In this document: positions 1 through 7,688 of the stretch, in pieces
Layout of the letters: each line of letters opens with the position of its first letter
How positions within the stretch are numbered: position 1 is the stretch's first letter
Source of the DNA: Lutimaribacter saemankumensis
GTDB taxonomy: Bacteria; Pseudomonadota; Alphaproteobacteria; Rhodobacterales; Rhodobacteraceae
DNA length: 64,000 nucleotides
Direction of reading: 5' to 3'
Assembly (NCBI RefSeq): GCF_900100005.1
Contig: NZ_FNEB01000003.1
Coordinates: 1 to 64,000, forward strand
Position numbers and translations under genes: made by a program
Notes under the pieces: generated by a model
What the model saw: only the letters and a program-made list of their open reading frames with translations
The model's database searches: none
Told to the model about the DNA's origin: nothing

Positions 1-321
1 GCTCCCTCTTTCATTCGGTCGGACAATGGACCTGAGTTCGTTGCCCAAGCGGTTCGGGATTGGATCACGGCTGTCGGTGCAAAGACGGCATTCATAGAGC
101 CAGGTTCGCCCTGGGAGAATGGGTATTGCGAAAGCTTCAACGGGCGGATGCGGGATGAACTGCTCAATGGGGAAATCTTCTATAGCCTGCGTGAGGCTCA
201 AATCCTGATCGAGCAATGGAGGAAACACTACAACACCAAGAGACCACACAGTGCATTGGGCTATCGGCCGCCGGCTCCCGAAACCATCATCCCAATGGAA
301 ACCAGCCCGATCATGCACTAA
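1..321 (+). CDS. IS3-family transposase OrfB, C-terminal part (DDE integrase core)
   Basis: This is the C-terminal 106 residues of a transposase of the retroviral-integrase (rve) fold; the start lies to the left of the window. It begins with the segment around RSDNGPEF, whose Asp is the second catalytic acid of the DDE triad, and continues through [13 protein letters not shown], whose Glu is the third. The tail contains the [11 protein letters not shown] signature typical of IS3 OrfB proteins. The protein cuts and joins the ends of its own element, normally as an OrfAB frameshift product. OrfA and the frameshift site are not visible, so activity cannot be judged. Confidence 0.93.
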   Translation, partial: APSFIRSDNGPEFVAQAVRDWITAVGAKTAFIEPGSPWENGYCESFNGRMRDELLNGEIFYSLREAQILIEQWRKHYNTKRPHSALGYRPPAPETIIPMETSPIMH

Positions 322-350
322 CAATTACCTTGGACCAATCAGATCGGGCT
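304..350. repeat. Inverted repeat at the IS end
   Basis: AGCCCGATC at 304-312 is repeated in inverted orientation as GATCGGGCT at 342-350, separated by 29 bases that include the transposase stop codon. It could form a hairpin at the end of the transposase message or be part of the element's subterminal structure. No T-run follows on either strand. Confidence 0.5.
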
Positions 351-678
351 GCTCATGAACTTCGAAAGGCCTATCTCGATAGTACGAAAAGAAAGCCATC
401 ACAGACGCAGTGACCGCCTCTTCAACGGATTGCGCCAAAGCTGTCTGTTCCGCGACGTGAACTTCCAAACGTTCGAGTGATTCCAAAAGCAAGGCCGAGT
501 ATAGGTCTTCTTTGCCCTCAAACATTGAGTAGATGGCGCCCGTGGTCACCCCCGCTCCACTGGCGATCGCACGCATGGAGGCATTGTCAGGACCCTTCGC
601 TTCAAACTCTGCCGTCGCAGCGTCCAAAATGGCGCGTCGTTTCATATCTGCAAACTTTTGCGATTTGTAGCGTCCCAC
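325..678 (-). pseudogene. TetR-family regulator truncated by the IS3 element
   Basis: The 117-codon reading frame holds a complete TetR-type helix-turn-helix (residues about 12-60, with TTGAIYSMFEGKEDLY as the recognition helix region) but almost none of the ligand-binding and dimerisation domain, which normally brings the family to about 190-210 residues. Its last 8-10 codons (after the residues RPFEVH) read into the inverted-repeat sequence of the adjacent insertion element and hit a stop there, so the native 3' half has been displaced. The start is GTG at 678; an ATG at 645 is the alternative. The remnant could still bind DNA but cannot sense a ligand normally. Its original target is unknown. 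Confidence 0.8.
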
Positions 679-869
679 GGGAAGTTCCCACCTATGTCAG
701 AGCGATTGGAACATTGTCCTCAATTGGCTGCAGCGGCAACCTGACTTCTATGAGATTAATGATGCCAGTTTTGTCCCGCGAAGAAGACGTTGGCACATAT
801 CGCAGCCACCGGCAGCTACGAGCCCAGAGCGGACAGTGCAGGAAAGCCTCGATGTTTGCTTTGCAGTAG

Positions 870-1157
870 TTAAGACCCTCGGTTTTTCTTTCGGCTCTGT
901 GCCTGGATAGCAGATGCCGGAGCCAAGAAGATCATGATCTTCCAGGCGTTGAAGCCTCGTTCGAACTTTGCCGCGGCGTCTCCTATGCCGATCAACCCCG
1001 CGATCTGAGCCCCCAGCCAAATAAACAACGCGCCTAAAACGAGAGCGCAGACCACGGCCAAAAACGCCGCGAACCTGAAGTTTGCACGCCGCAGTATTGC
1101 CTGCGGGATAAACCAGCCGATCAGCAGGCTTCCGACAAGAAAGAAGATGAATAGCAT
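870..1157 (-). CDS. Small hypothetical membrane protein
   Basis: The gene encodes 95 residues with a hydrophobic segment at about 2-18, a longer one at about 28-56 and a weaker one near 72-86, ending in a basic tail. This predicts an inner-membrane protein with two or three passes. I do not recognise the family. It stands alone between the truncated tetR and the VPLPA-CTERM gene. Start-site support is weak because no clear Shine-Dalgarno sequence precedes the ATG at 1157. A completely overlapping frame on the same strand (748-1206) looks like a shadow. Confidence 0.5.
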   Translation of the reverse strand: MLFIFFLVGSLLIGWFIPQAILRRANFRFAAFLAVVCALVLGALFIWLGAQIAGLIGIGDAAAKFERGFNAWKIMIFLAPASAIQAQSRKKNRGS

Positions 1158-1242
1158 GTGGTCTATCTGTCTCGCTACACACCAGTTTGGGCGCTAGGCA
1201 CTTCAATCGAAGCTAAGGCCAAGATAGGGTATTGAATAGCCC

Positions 1243-1272
1243 GAAAGAAAAGGGCGAGCACGAAGCCCGCCC
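1243..1272 (-). terminator. Rho-independent terminator of the VPLPA-CTERM gene
   Basis: Read on the minus strand this is GGGCGGGC - TTCGT - GCTCGCCC followed by TTTTCTTTC: an 8-bp stem with one G-T pair, a 5-base loop and a T-rich tail. It begins about 25 bases after the stop codon of the gene at 1298-1897. Confidence 0.85.
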
Positions 1273-1297
1273 GTTCTTAGTCATGTGTGAAGCCGTA

Positions 1298-1897
1298 TCA
1301 GGCCTTCTTGGCCTTGCGACGACGCAGCCAAGCGAACCCGGCGATCCCGGTCAGGAGCAGCGGTGCGCCTGCGGGGAGGGGGACTACTGCGGCTGGCGTG
1401 TAAGCGATATTATCAAGCGTGTACCACGCGTGATCACGGCCTGTATTGTAAACTTTTGCCCCGCCAGTGAAATTGAACTCCACCTTCTTGACGCCAGAAA
1501 CACCAAAGTTAATCGTCGTCATACTTGCTGGGTAGGAGAACGTTGTCTCTGAAATAAGAGCATACGATGCATCAAACAGGCTCATCGTAAGAGTTTGCGG
1601 CTTGGTGCAACAACCACCGCCAATGTCTATTGATTGCAAATATGCCGTGTTGTCGAACTCGAAATACTCGCCTTGTTCGCCATACCAGTTGTGGACATTT
1701 CCGCCGTTCCAGTAAAATCCATCTGGGAAGTCACCTCCCACCCCAAAGCTAAATGAAACGTCGTCGATCCTCTTCACTAGGTTGTAGCTGCCATGAAACT
1801 CGTCGACCGAACTGAAATCAATCACTGCGGCAGATCCGGCTGATGCTAAGAAGAATGGTGCGGCGACGAATGCCAAAACCCTATTCAGTCTTTTCAT
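1298..1897 (-). CDS. VPLPA-CTERM sorting domain protein (exported surface protein)
   Basis: The 199-residue protein starts with a signal peptide (residues 1-23, MKRLNRVLAF... ending in an Ala-rich cleavage region) and ends with the tripartite C-terminal sorting signal VPLPAGAPLL, a hydrophobic helix and the basic tail RRRKAKKA. This matches the VPLPA-CTERM class, which is known to be processed by exosortase XrtD in roseobacters. The central part is rich in Gly, Tyr and Asn and contains a CC pair (GGGCCTKP); its fold may be a beta-sandwich but I cannot name it. The start at 1897 is chosen because GGGAGAG lies 7 bases upstream; a longer frame from 1954 lacks this. No exosortase gene is in the window. 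Confidence 0.85.
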   Translation of the reverse strand: MKRLNRVLAFVAAPFFLASAGSAAVIDFSSVDEFHGSYNLVKRIDDVSFSFGVGGDFPDGFYWNGGNVHNWYGEQGEYFEFDNTAYLQSIDIGGGCCTKPQTLTMSLFDASYALISETTFSYPASMTTINFGVSGVKKVEFNFTGGAKVYNTGRDHAWYTLDNIAYTPAAVVPLPAGAPLLLTGIAGFAWLRRRKAKKA

Positions 1898-2138
1898 TGA
1901 ATTACTCTCCCATTTCCTTGATTGCATGATCCATTCGTAGCCATCTAAAATCAAGAGTTTAGAATGCCGCTTTGTTATCGATTAGGTGACAGTCAGAGAG
2001 CGTGATGATGTACTGTTGCTGTCCACAGAACTCTAGCGTGGTGTCGATCAAGACACCACCAAGCCTGGGGCACCCCTCGGGGCACTTTCACCCGGACGGC
2101 ATCCCGCGCGGGTCATCGGTTCAAGTATCGGAGGAAGG

Positions 2139-2213
2139 TGGCTGGGGTGGTAGGATTCGAACCTACGGTACACGGTACCAAAAACCGCTGCCTTACCGCT
2201 TGGCTACACCCCA
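2139..2213 (-). tRNA. tRNA-Gln (anticodon TTG)
   Basis: The minus strand folds into a standard cloverleaf of 75 nt including an encoded CCA. The acceptor stem is TGGGGTG/CACCCCA, the T arm contains GTTCGAATC, and the anticodon loop TTTTGGT carries TTG at positions 34-36, reading glutamine CAA codons. The 3' CCA is encoded at 2139-2141 and the discriminator base is G. Confidence 0.95.
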
Positions 2214-2225
2214 ACAGTGACGCGC

Positions 2226-2254
2226 TAATTACTGGCTTGCGGGCAGGGGTTCAA
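2226..2254 (-). promoter_or_regulatory. Candidate promoter of tRNA-Gln
   Basis: On the minus strand TTGAAC (2249-2254) is followed after 17 bases by TAATTA (2226-2231). This places a start site about 6 bases before the tRNA 5' end at 2213. The tRNA-Pro gene at 29201 has the same arrangement (TTGCAA, 17 bases, TAATGC, same distance), which supports both calls. Confidence 0.5.
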
Positions 2255-2280
2255 GACCGGATTTGCGAAAAAATCGCCGA

Positions 2281-3624
2281 TCATTCCCGCGGGGCGTCGT
2301 GTTGGAGCAGGTCTTCGTCCGCCGCGCCCTCGCGTTCCTCTTCCACGATGCGTTCAAGCTGCTGTTCGGCGCGCGCCTGGACGTCGGGCGATTCGGAGGG
2401 ATCGTTCACCGGGGCGGGGGCCTCGCCGGGTGTCTCCGGCGTGGGTTCGTGCGTCGTGGCGGACGAGGGCGGCGCGTCTGCGGACACAATGCGATAGGTG
2501 GGTTCGGGCATCTCGATCCCTGCGGCTTCGAACGCCGCCAGGATCTGCCGGATCGCTTCGCCGCGCGCCGCCACCAGCGATGTTTCGCGCTGATCGATCC
2601 AGGCCGTCATGCGCAGCGTGATGTCCGACCCGTTGAGCTGCTCGGTCCAGACCGAAACCGCCGGGGCGCCAAGAACGAAGGGCAACCCGCGCAGCGTGTC
2701 CTCGGCCAGGTGCAGGGCGGCGGCCAGGTCGGTGCCGTAACCCACGCCCACATCAAAGAGAAGACGGCGTTCGGGGTTGCGCGTATAGTTGACGATCCGC
2801 GACTTGAAGACCGTGGAATTGGGTATGCGGATATGGTTGCCGTCATAGCTCAGCAGGATCGTCGCGCGGCTGGTCAGGCGGATCACCTTGCCCTCGTCGC
2901 CGCCGATTTCGATCGCGTCGTTGGGCCGAAAGGGTTGGCGGATCGACAGCATGATCGAGGCGATGAAATTCTCGACCGTGTCGCGCACGGCAAAACCGAT
3001 GGCAAGGCCGATGATCCCGGCCGCGCCGAGGATCGTCGACAGCAGCGCCGTGGCACCCAGGATATCTAGGGCGATCACCAACCCGCCGATCACGAAAACC
3101 AGCCGGATCACCTGGCGGTAGAGATCGGCGATGAAGGCGTTCGGGGCCAGCCTGTCCCAGGGGCGCCGCATCCCGGCCAGCAGCCAGCCCAACGCCACGA
3201 CAATGACAAAAGCCAGCAGAGCGACCGCCAGCAGTGGTGTGTAGTTGACCATCTGCAGCAGGCGTTTCTTGAACCTCTCGAAGGCCGGGTCGAGCCGCCG
3301 GGCGACATCGGTCGTTTCCGTCACCTCGTTCTCGATGGCGACAACACCGTCCACACGGCCCACAAGCTCGTTCAGGCGCGTCGCTTCGGTGGTCTCGAGC
3401 GTGGTGCCGCGCAGCGTCACGATGCCTGACGACACGGTCACCGTGACATCTTCGTAGCCTTCAAGCTCTGCCAGGATGTTGCGGATGCGCACGGCGATCG
3501 CGGCGTCCTGTTCTGCGGTGTCCGCCACCGCGATCGTTCCGGTGGGCTGATCGGCCGTCTGGGCAATGACGGGCAGGACGGGAAGGGCGCATAGCGCGAA
3601 CAGCAGGGCGATGAGGCGCAGCAT
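2281..3624 (-). CDS. Mechanosensitive channel, MscS family, with BON domain
   Basis: The 447-residue protein has a signal peptide (1-22), a periplasmic BON domain (about 38-106, phospholipid-binding type), then membrane helices at about 128-151 and 168-190 and the MscS pore helix at about 194-228 (ILGAAGIIGLAIGFAVRDTV region). The beta domain with IRIPNSTVFKSRIVNYTRN follows at about 232-290, and a low-complexity, acidic and Pro-rich tail ends the protein (about 385-447). It should open under membrane tension to release solutes during osmotic downshock. The BON fusion is a known variant; it may tie the channel to the envelope. The gene stands alone downstream of a 190-base spacer. Confidence 0.9.
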   Translation of the reverse strand: MLRLIALLFALCALPVLPVIAQTADQPTGTIAVADTAEQDAAIAVRIRNILAELEGYEDVTVTVSSGIVTLRGTTLETTEATRLNELVGRVDGVVAIENEVTETTDVARRLDPAFERFKKRLLQMVNYTPLLAVALLAFVIVVALGWLLAGMRRPWDRLAPNAFIADLYRQVIRLVFVIGGLVIALDILGATALLSTILGAAGIIGLAIGFAVRDTVENFIASIMLSIRQPFRPNDAIEIGGDEGKVIRLTSRATILLSYDGNHIRIPNSTVFKSRIVNYTRNPERRLLFDVGVGYGTDLAAALHLAEDTLRGLPFVLGAPAVSVWTEQLNGSDITLRMTAWIDQRETSLVAARGEAIRQILAAFEAAGIEMPEPTYRIVSADAPPSSATTHEPTPETPGEAPAPVNDPSESPDVQARAEQQLERIVEEEREGAADEDLLQHDAPRE

Positions 3625-3724
3625 GGGTCTCGATGGGTTCCTGAACCTGATTGCGCGCAGGTTAGGGCAGAACAGCGCGGTTTCCTATCCGAACCGCGCA
3701 GTTTTTTCGGGTCTTGCATATCCT

Positions 3725-3743
3725 GACAATAACAATCAGTAAT
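3725..3743. promoter_or_regulatory. Fur-box-like sequence upstream of the hemP unit
   Basis: GACAATAACAATCAGTAAT matches the enterobacterial 19-base Fur consensus at 13 positions by eye and lies about 70 bases before the first start codon of the hemP pair. HemP genes are usually iron-regulated, so an iron-responsive operator is expected here. In this group of bacteria Irr, RirA or a Fur/Mur protein could be the actual binder. Confidence 0.4.
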
Positions 3744-3811
3744 TGCCGCAGCCACCCCTGATGGCGGGGAAGCCGATTCACGCAATGAAAATCTGAACGA
3801 GGATTTTGCGC

Positions 3812-3961
3812 ATGACGCGGATACAAATCCGCCGGGAACCGCCGGCAACCGGCCCGGACCGGACAGACATCTTTTCCCTGTTGGGCGATGAGGTGATGCC
3901 CGATTTTCCCACGCTCGAGGCGCTTCTCGACCGGATCGAACACCGGGAGGTGCGGAAATGA
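3812..3961 (+). CDS. 49-residue protein translationally coupled to HemP
   Basis: The short frame reads MTRIQIRREPPATG... and ends EHREVRK, overlapping the hemP start by four bases (ATGA at 3958-3961). GAGG lies 11 bases before its ATG. The first third is basic and Pro-rich and the rest looks helical and acidic (DIFSLLGDEVMPDFPTLEALL). I do not recognise a family. The overlap and its position between the iron-box-like sequence and hemP argue that it is translated and co-regulated with hemP. Function unknown; an iron-responsive small protein or a coupling leader are both possible. Confidence 0.6.
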   Translation: MTRIQIRREPPATGPDRTDIFSLLGDEVMPDFPTLEALLDRIEHREVRK

Positions 3962-4119
3962 TTCCGCGTCAGAGCTTCGAGCGCGACACTGCCACCAGTC
4001 TGCCCCTGCACGACGCCCAGGTCCTGACGGCCGGGGGTTCCATTGCGCTGATCCGGTTGGGGGATCAGGTCTATACTTTGCGGATCACCCGCGCGGGCAA
4101 GCTGATCCTCACGAAATAG
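3958..4119 (+). CDS. hemP: Hemin uptake protein HemP
   Basis: The 53-residue protein ends with TLRITRAGKLILTK, the signature of the HemP family, preceded by an LIRLGDQVY strand. HemP proteins are small (about 40-70 residues), iron-controlled, and in some bacteria act as activators of heme-uptake genes. No heme transporter or receptor gene is nearby, which is unusual because hemP often lies next to hmu/hut genes. It is cotranscribed with the 49-residue gene through an ATGA overlap. Confidence 0.85.
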   Translation: MIPRQSFERDTATSLPLHDAQVLTAGGSIALIRLGDQVYTLRITRAGKLILTK

Positions 4120-4126
4120 ATCGCGG

Positions 4127-4624
4127 CTATTCCAGGATTTCGTCAGCGCCTACGCCCCAAAGGGCGGCTTTCGGCGCCCACCCCCTGTAGCCGCCCACGT
4201 TCAGGCGGCACCAGTCGGGTCCGCAATCGCCCAGGCGCGCGATCACGCCCAGTTCCAATTGGGCGGTGACCGGGCTGTCTGGGTCGGGGCGGGCGCGAAG
4301 CGGCAGCATGTCATCGTCGACGATGACGGTGCGCACGCCGGACAGCAGAGAATAGTGAATCCAACCGCCCGCGCCCTCGCGGTCGCGCACCCGGCGCCAA
4401 TGGCCATGTTCGGCGGTGATTTCGACGGGCATGTCCTTGCGGGTGAACACCCAGTCGATCCTGTGGGTCAGTGACGGACCGCGGCGAACATTCGCTTCGG
4501 CTGCGCGGATCGAAACGAAGCGCGGAATCGGCAGGTTGGTTTCCGGTCCGCGCTCCTGCGCGCCGGCGGCGCCCGTGGTCAGCAGCAAAACACACAGAAA
4601 AAACCGCGCCAAATGCGATGTCAT
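4127..4624 (-). CDS. Secreted SH3-domain protein (SH3b, DUF1058-like)
   Basis: The 165-residue protein has a signal peptide (about 1-22, ending AAGA) and two bacterial SH3-like halves. The first contains AAEANVRRGPSLTHRIDWVF with an RVRDREGAGGWIHYSLL strand, and the second contains LPLRARPDPDSPVTAQLE with CRLNVGGYRGWAPKAALWGV. Such proteins act in the periplasm, probably on or near the cell wall. Two cysteines (GDCGPDWCRL) could form a disulfide. The ATG at 4624 is preferred over 4639, which would put four extra residues and a Met before the signal peptide. It converges with hemP, 7 bases apart. Confidence 0.8.
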   Translation of the reverse strand: MTSHLARFFLCVLLLTTGAAGAQERGPETNLPIPRFVSIRAAEANVRRGPSLTHRIDWVFTRKDMPVEITAEHGHWRRVRDREGAGGWIHYSLLSGVRTVIVDDDMLPLRARPDPDSPVTAQLELGVIARLGDCGPDWCRLNVGGYRGWAPKAALWGVGADEILE

Positions 4625-4736
4625 GGTGCCTGTTCCCATAAGCCCGATGTTTTTGCACCCGGGTTCTTGTGCCCCGGCTATTCATCCGCCACTCTGCCAA
4701 CAAGACAGGAGAATGGAAAGCCTGGGGAGGATTGCG

Positions 4737-5723
4737 ATGCCATCTGAACGTCTAAGTGTTGTTGTCACGCGACGCCTGCCCGAGGCGGTCGAAACGCGAA
4801 TGACCGAACTGTTCGACGTTCACTTGCGCGACGACGATACCCCCATGACGCGCGAAGACCTCGTGGCGGCGATGCAAACGGCGGATGTCCTAGTGCCCAC
4901 CATCGGCGACCAGATCGACGCCGGCATGCTGGGGCAGGCCTCGCCGCGGTTGAAACTGATCGCCAATTACGGCGCGGGCGTCGACCATATCGATGTCGCG
5001 ACCGCCCGTCAGCGCGGCATCCTCGTGTCGAACACGCCCGGCGTCCTGACCGACGACACCGCCGACATGACGATGGCGCTGATCCTTGCCGTGACACGGC
5101 GCATCCCCGAGGGCCTGGCGCTGATGCAGTCGGGCGAATGGCAGGGCTGGTCGCCCACGGCGCTGCTGGGCGGCCGCGTCGGCGGCAAACGGCTGGGGAT
5201 TCTTGGCATGGGCCGGATCGGGCAGGCGGTCGCGCGGCGCGCGCGGGCGTTCGGGATGCAGATCCATTACCACAACCGCCACCGTCTGCGCCCCGAGATC
5301 GAAGAGGCGCACGAGGCGACATGGTGGGAAAGCCTGGACCAGATGGTCGCGCGGATGGATGTCGTATCGATCAACTGCCCGCACACGCCTTCGACCTTTC
5401 ACCTGATGAACGCACGGCGGCTGAAGCTGATGAAACCCGAGGCTGTGATCGTGAATACAAGCCGGGGCGAGGTGATCGACGAGAACGCGCTGACACGCAT
5501 GCTGCGCGCGGGCGACATCGCCGGGGCGGGTCTCGACGTCTATGAACATGGCCATAACGTGAACCCGCGCCTGCGCGAGCTGGGCAATGTCGTGCTGCTG
5601 CCGCATATGGGATCGGCGACGCGCGAAGGCCGGATCGAAATGGGCGAGAAGGTTCTGATCAATATCAAGACCTTCGCCGATGGCCACCGCCCACCGGACC
5701 AGGTGCTGCCCTCGATGCTTTGA
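4737..5723 (+). CDS. D-2-hydroxyacid dehydrogenase (glyoxylate/hydroxypyruvate reductase-like)
   Basis: The 328-residue protein fits NAD(P)-dependent D-isomer 2-hydroxyacid dehydrogenases. Visible are the NAD-binding GILGMGRIGQAVARRA loop at about 156-171, the substrate-side NYGAGVDHID, the Arg of VNTSRGEVIDE and the C-terminal catalytic His in LLPHMGSATREGR. It likely reduces glyoxylate or hydroxypyruvate, or oxidises a D-2-hydroxyacid; the substrate cannot be set from sequence. The ATG at 4737 follows GGGGAGG by 6-7 bases. An upstream in-frame ATG at 4713 is a weaker choice. Confidence 0.9.
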   Translation: MPSERLSVVVTRRLPEAVETRMTELFDVHLRDDDTPMTREDLVAAMQTADVLVPTIGDQIDAGMLGQASPRLKLIANYGAGVDHIDVATARQRGILVSNTPGVLTDDTADMTMALILAVTRRIPEGLALMQSGEWQGWSPTALLGGRVGGKRLGILGMGRIGQAVARRARAFGMQIHYHNRHRLRPEIEEAHEATWWESLDQMVARMDVVSINCPHTPSTFHLMNARRLKLMKPEAVIVNTSRGEVIDENALTRMLRAGDIAGAGLDVYEHGHNVNPRLRELGNVVLLPHMGSATREGRIEMGEKVLINIKTFADGHRPPDQVLPSML

Positions 5724-5753
5724 CCGGCGCGGGGGGATCGTCCTTTTCAGGCG

Positions 5754-5774
5754 GGCCGCGCCGGTGGCGCGGCC
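5754..5774. terminator. GC hairpin after the dehydrogenase gene
   Basis: GGCCGCGCC - GGT - GGCGCGGCC forms a 9-bp perfect stem 30 bases after the stop at 5723. There is no T-run on the plus strand, so it may terminate weakly or only stabilise the 3' end of the message. Confidence 0.4.
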
Positions 5775-5903
5775 GCCCTCAAACGACGATGCAGCTTGCG
5801 CTGCGGGCCCTGTGGCGGCGCCCTTGCCCATGGGCAGGGACGGTCCGTGGGGCCATGTGGGCGTTCGAGTATTTTTAGCAAGATGAAGCATGGGAGAGGC
5901 GAT

Positions 5904-7679
5904 ATGCGGCACGGTCTTTTCGCGGTTCTGCTGGCGTTGGCCGCGCCTGCGGCGCTGGCACAGCAGGCGGCCGATACGGTCGCGCCCGAAGGCGCAGGCG
6001 CCGGGGCCGTCGCCACGTCGGCCGCAGTGGCCGGGGCACAAGAGGCCAAGGCCGCGGGGCTGCCTGTCGCCGCATCCGACTGGATGGTGGCCGTCGCCAA
6101 CCCGCTGGCCGCCGAGGCGGGCGCGCGGGTGTTGCGCGCAGGCGGCACGGCGGCAGATGCGATGGTGGCCGTGCAGGCCGTTCTTGGGCTTGTGGAGCCG
6201 CAAAGCTCGGGCCTGGGGGGTGGTGCCTTCCTGGTCTGGTACGATGCCGGAACGGGGGCGGTGACCACGCTCGACGGGCGCGAAACCGCGCCTCTGGCTG
6301 CCACGCCGCGGCTGTTTCTGAACGACGCGGGCGAACCACTGGGCTTTTTCGAAGCGGTCGTGGGCGGCCGGTCGGTCGGGGTGCCGGGCACGCCCGCGTT
6401 GCTGGATGCGGCGCACAGGCGCTGGGGCCGGGCCAACTGGGCCGGGCTGTTTGCCGAGGCCATCGATCTGGCCGAGAACGGCTTTGCCGTGTCGCCGCGT
6501 CTTGCCGCCTCGGTTGCGCGCGATGCCGAGCGGTTGGCGAGCCACCCGGTGACCGCCGGCTATTTCCTGCCCGGCGGCGTACCGGTGGCCGAGGGCGCGG
6601 TGCTGCGCAATCCCGACTATGCCGCCGTGCTGCGCAGGATCGCCAGCGACGGGGCAGGGGCGTTCTATACCGGCGAGATCGCCGCCGATATCGTCCGCGC
6701 TGTGCGTGATGCGGCCAATCCGGGGCTGCTGTCGGCGCTTGACCTGGCGGTCTACGAGGTGAAAGAGCGCGCGCCTGTCTGCGTGGCCTACCGGGGCGCG
6801 GATGTCTGTGGCATGGGGCCGCCCAGTTCCGGGGCGCTGAGCGTCGGGCAGATTCTGGGCATGCTGGACGGGCATGACCTACCCGGTCCCGCAAACGCGG
6901 ATGCTTGGCGGCTGATCGGCGATGCCAGCCGGCTCGCCTTTGCCGACCGCGGGCTTTACATGGCGGATAGCGATTTCGTCCCGGTGCCGGTCGCCGGGCT
7001 GGTCGATCCTGCCTACATGGCGGGGCGTGGCGCGTTGCTGCGCGGCGATGACGCGTTGCCCGAGGTGACGCCGGGCCGCCCGGAATTCGATCATGGCTGG
7101 AACTATGCGCCCGGCCGCGACATGGCGCGGCCTGCGACCTCGCATATCTCGATCGTAGATCGCTATGGCAATGCGCTGAGCATGACGACAACGATCGAGA
7201 ACGCCTTTGGCAGCCGGGTGATGGTGCGGGGTTTCCTGCTGAACAACGAACTGACGGATTTCTCGTTCCGATCGCATGACGACGGGCGGCCCGTGGCCAA
7301 CGCCGTGGCGCCGGGCAAGCGGCCGCGCTCTTCCATGGCGCCGACCATCGTCCTGCGCGGCGGCAAGCCGGTGCTGGTCGTGGGCAGCCCCGGCGGCAGC
7401 CGCATCATCGGTTACGTCGCCAAGACGATCATCGCGCATCTCGACTGGGGGATGGACGTTCAGCAGGCAGTTTCCTTGCCGCATCTGGTGAACCGTTTCG
7501 GCACCTACGACCTCGAGGAGGGGACGGCAGCCGCCGACCTGGCCGAACCGCTGGCCGCGATGGGATACGAGGTCGCGCTTCGCGAATTGAACTCCGGGCT
7601 GCACGCCATTTCCATCGGGCCTGACGGATTGCGGGGCGGGGCCGATCCCCGGCGCGAGGGCGTGGCGCTGGGCGACTGA
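5904..7679 (+). CDS. ggt: Gamma-glutamyltranspeptidase (precursor)
   Basis: The 591-residue precursor has a signal peptide (1-19, ending LALAAPAALA). Thr412 in RPATSHISIVD is the autoprocessing and catalytic nucleophile that becomes the N terminus of the small subunit. Also visible are the KRPRSSMAPTIVLR serine pair and the GSPGGSRII oxyanion/substrate loop. The enzyme transfers or hydrolyses the gamma-glutamyl group of glutathione in the periplasm. Length fits the family (about 580). GGGAGAGG five bases before the ATG at 5904 sets the start. A 35-residue Ala/Gly-rich stretch follows the signal peptide before the conserved domain. Confidence 0.95.
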   Translation: MRHGLFAVLLALAAPAALAQQAADTVAPEGAGAGAVATSAAVAGAQEAKAAGLPVAASDWMVAVANPLAAEAGARVLRAGGTAADAMVAVQAVLGLVEPQSSGLGGGAFLVWYDAGTGAVTTLDGRETAPLAATPRLFLNDAGEPLGFFEAVVGGRSVGVPGTPALLDAAHRRWGRANWAGLFAEAIDLAENGFAVSPRLAASVARDAERLASHPVTAGYFLPGGVPVAEGAVLRNPDYAAVLRRIASDGAGAFYTGEIAADIVRAVRDAANPGLLSALDLAVYEVKERAPVCVAYRGADVCGMGPPSSGALSVGQILGMLDGHDLPGPANADAWRLIGDASRLAFADRGLYMADSDFVPVPVAGLVDPAYMAGRGALLRGDDALPEVTPGRPEFDHGWNYAPGRDMARPATSHISIVDRYGNALSMTTTIENAFGSRVMVRGFLLNNELTDFSFRSHDDGRPVANAVAPGKRPRSSMAPTIVLRGGKPVLVVGSPGGSRIIGYVAKTIIAHLDWGMDVQQAVSLPHLVNRFGTYDLEEGTAAADLAEPLAAMGYEVALRELNSGLHAISIGPDGLRGGADPRREGVALGD

Positions 7680-7688
7680 TGTGCGGGG

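Larger units (their letters stand above)
1..350 (+). mobile_element. Right end of an IS3-family insertion sequence (left part outside the window)
   Basis: The window opens inside an IS3-type transposase gene, and its stop codon at 319-321 is followed by a short non-coding tail. A 9-bp inverted repeat (304-312 and 342-350) lies across the end of the gene and the tail. The neighbouring tetR gene loses homology to full-length relatives at about the same place, which puts the element's boundary near 340-355. The exact terminal repeat and any target duplication cannot be seen because the left end lies outside the window. The element could be intact or a remnant. Confidence 0.75.

Noticed and set aside
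679-869. A possible promoter or repeat in the spacer beside tetR
   Set aside because: I found no motif that stands out beyond chance in this stretch.
748-1206. A 152-codon minus-strand frame overlapping the small membrane protein at 870
   Set aside because: The translated sequence is Arg/Gly-rich without hydrophobic or conserved pattern, while the overlapping frame is a clear membrane protein.
4416-4736. N-terminal extension of the 2-hydroxyacid dehydrogenase back to 4416
   Set aside because: The conserved family start and a strong ribosome site both point to 4737; the extension is antisense to the SH3 gene.
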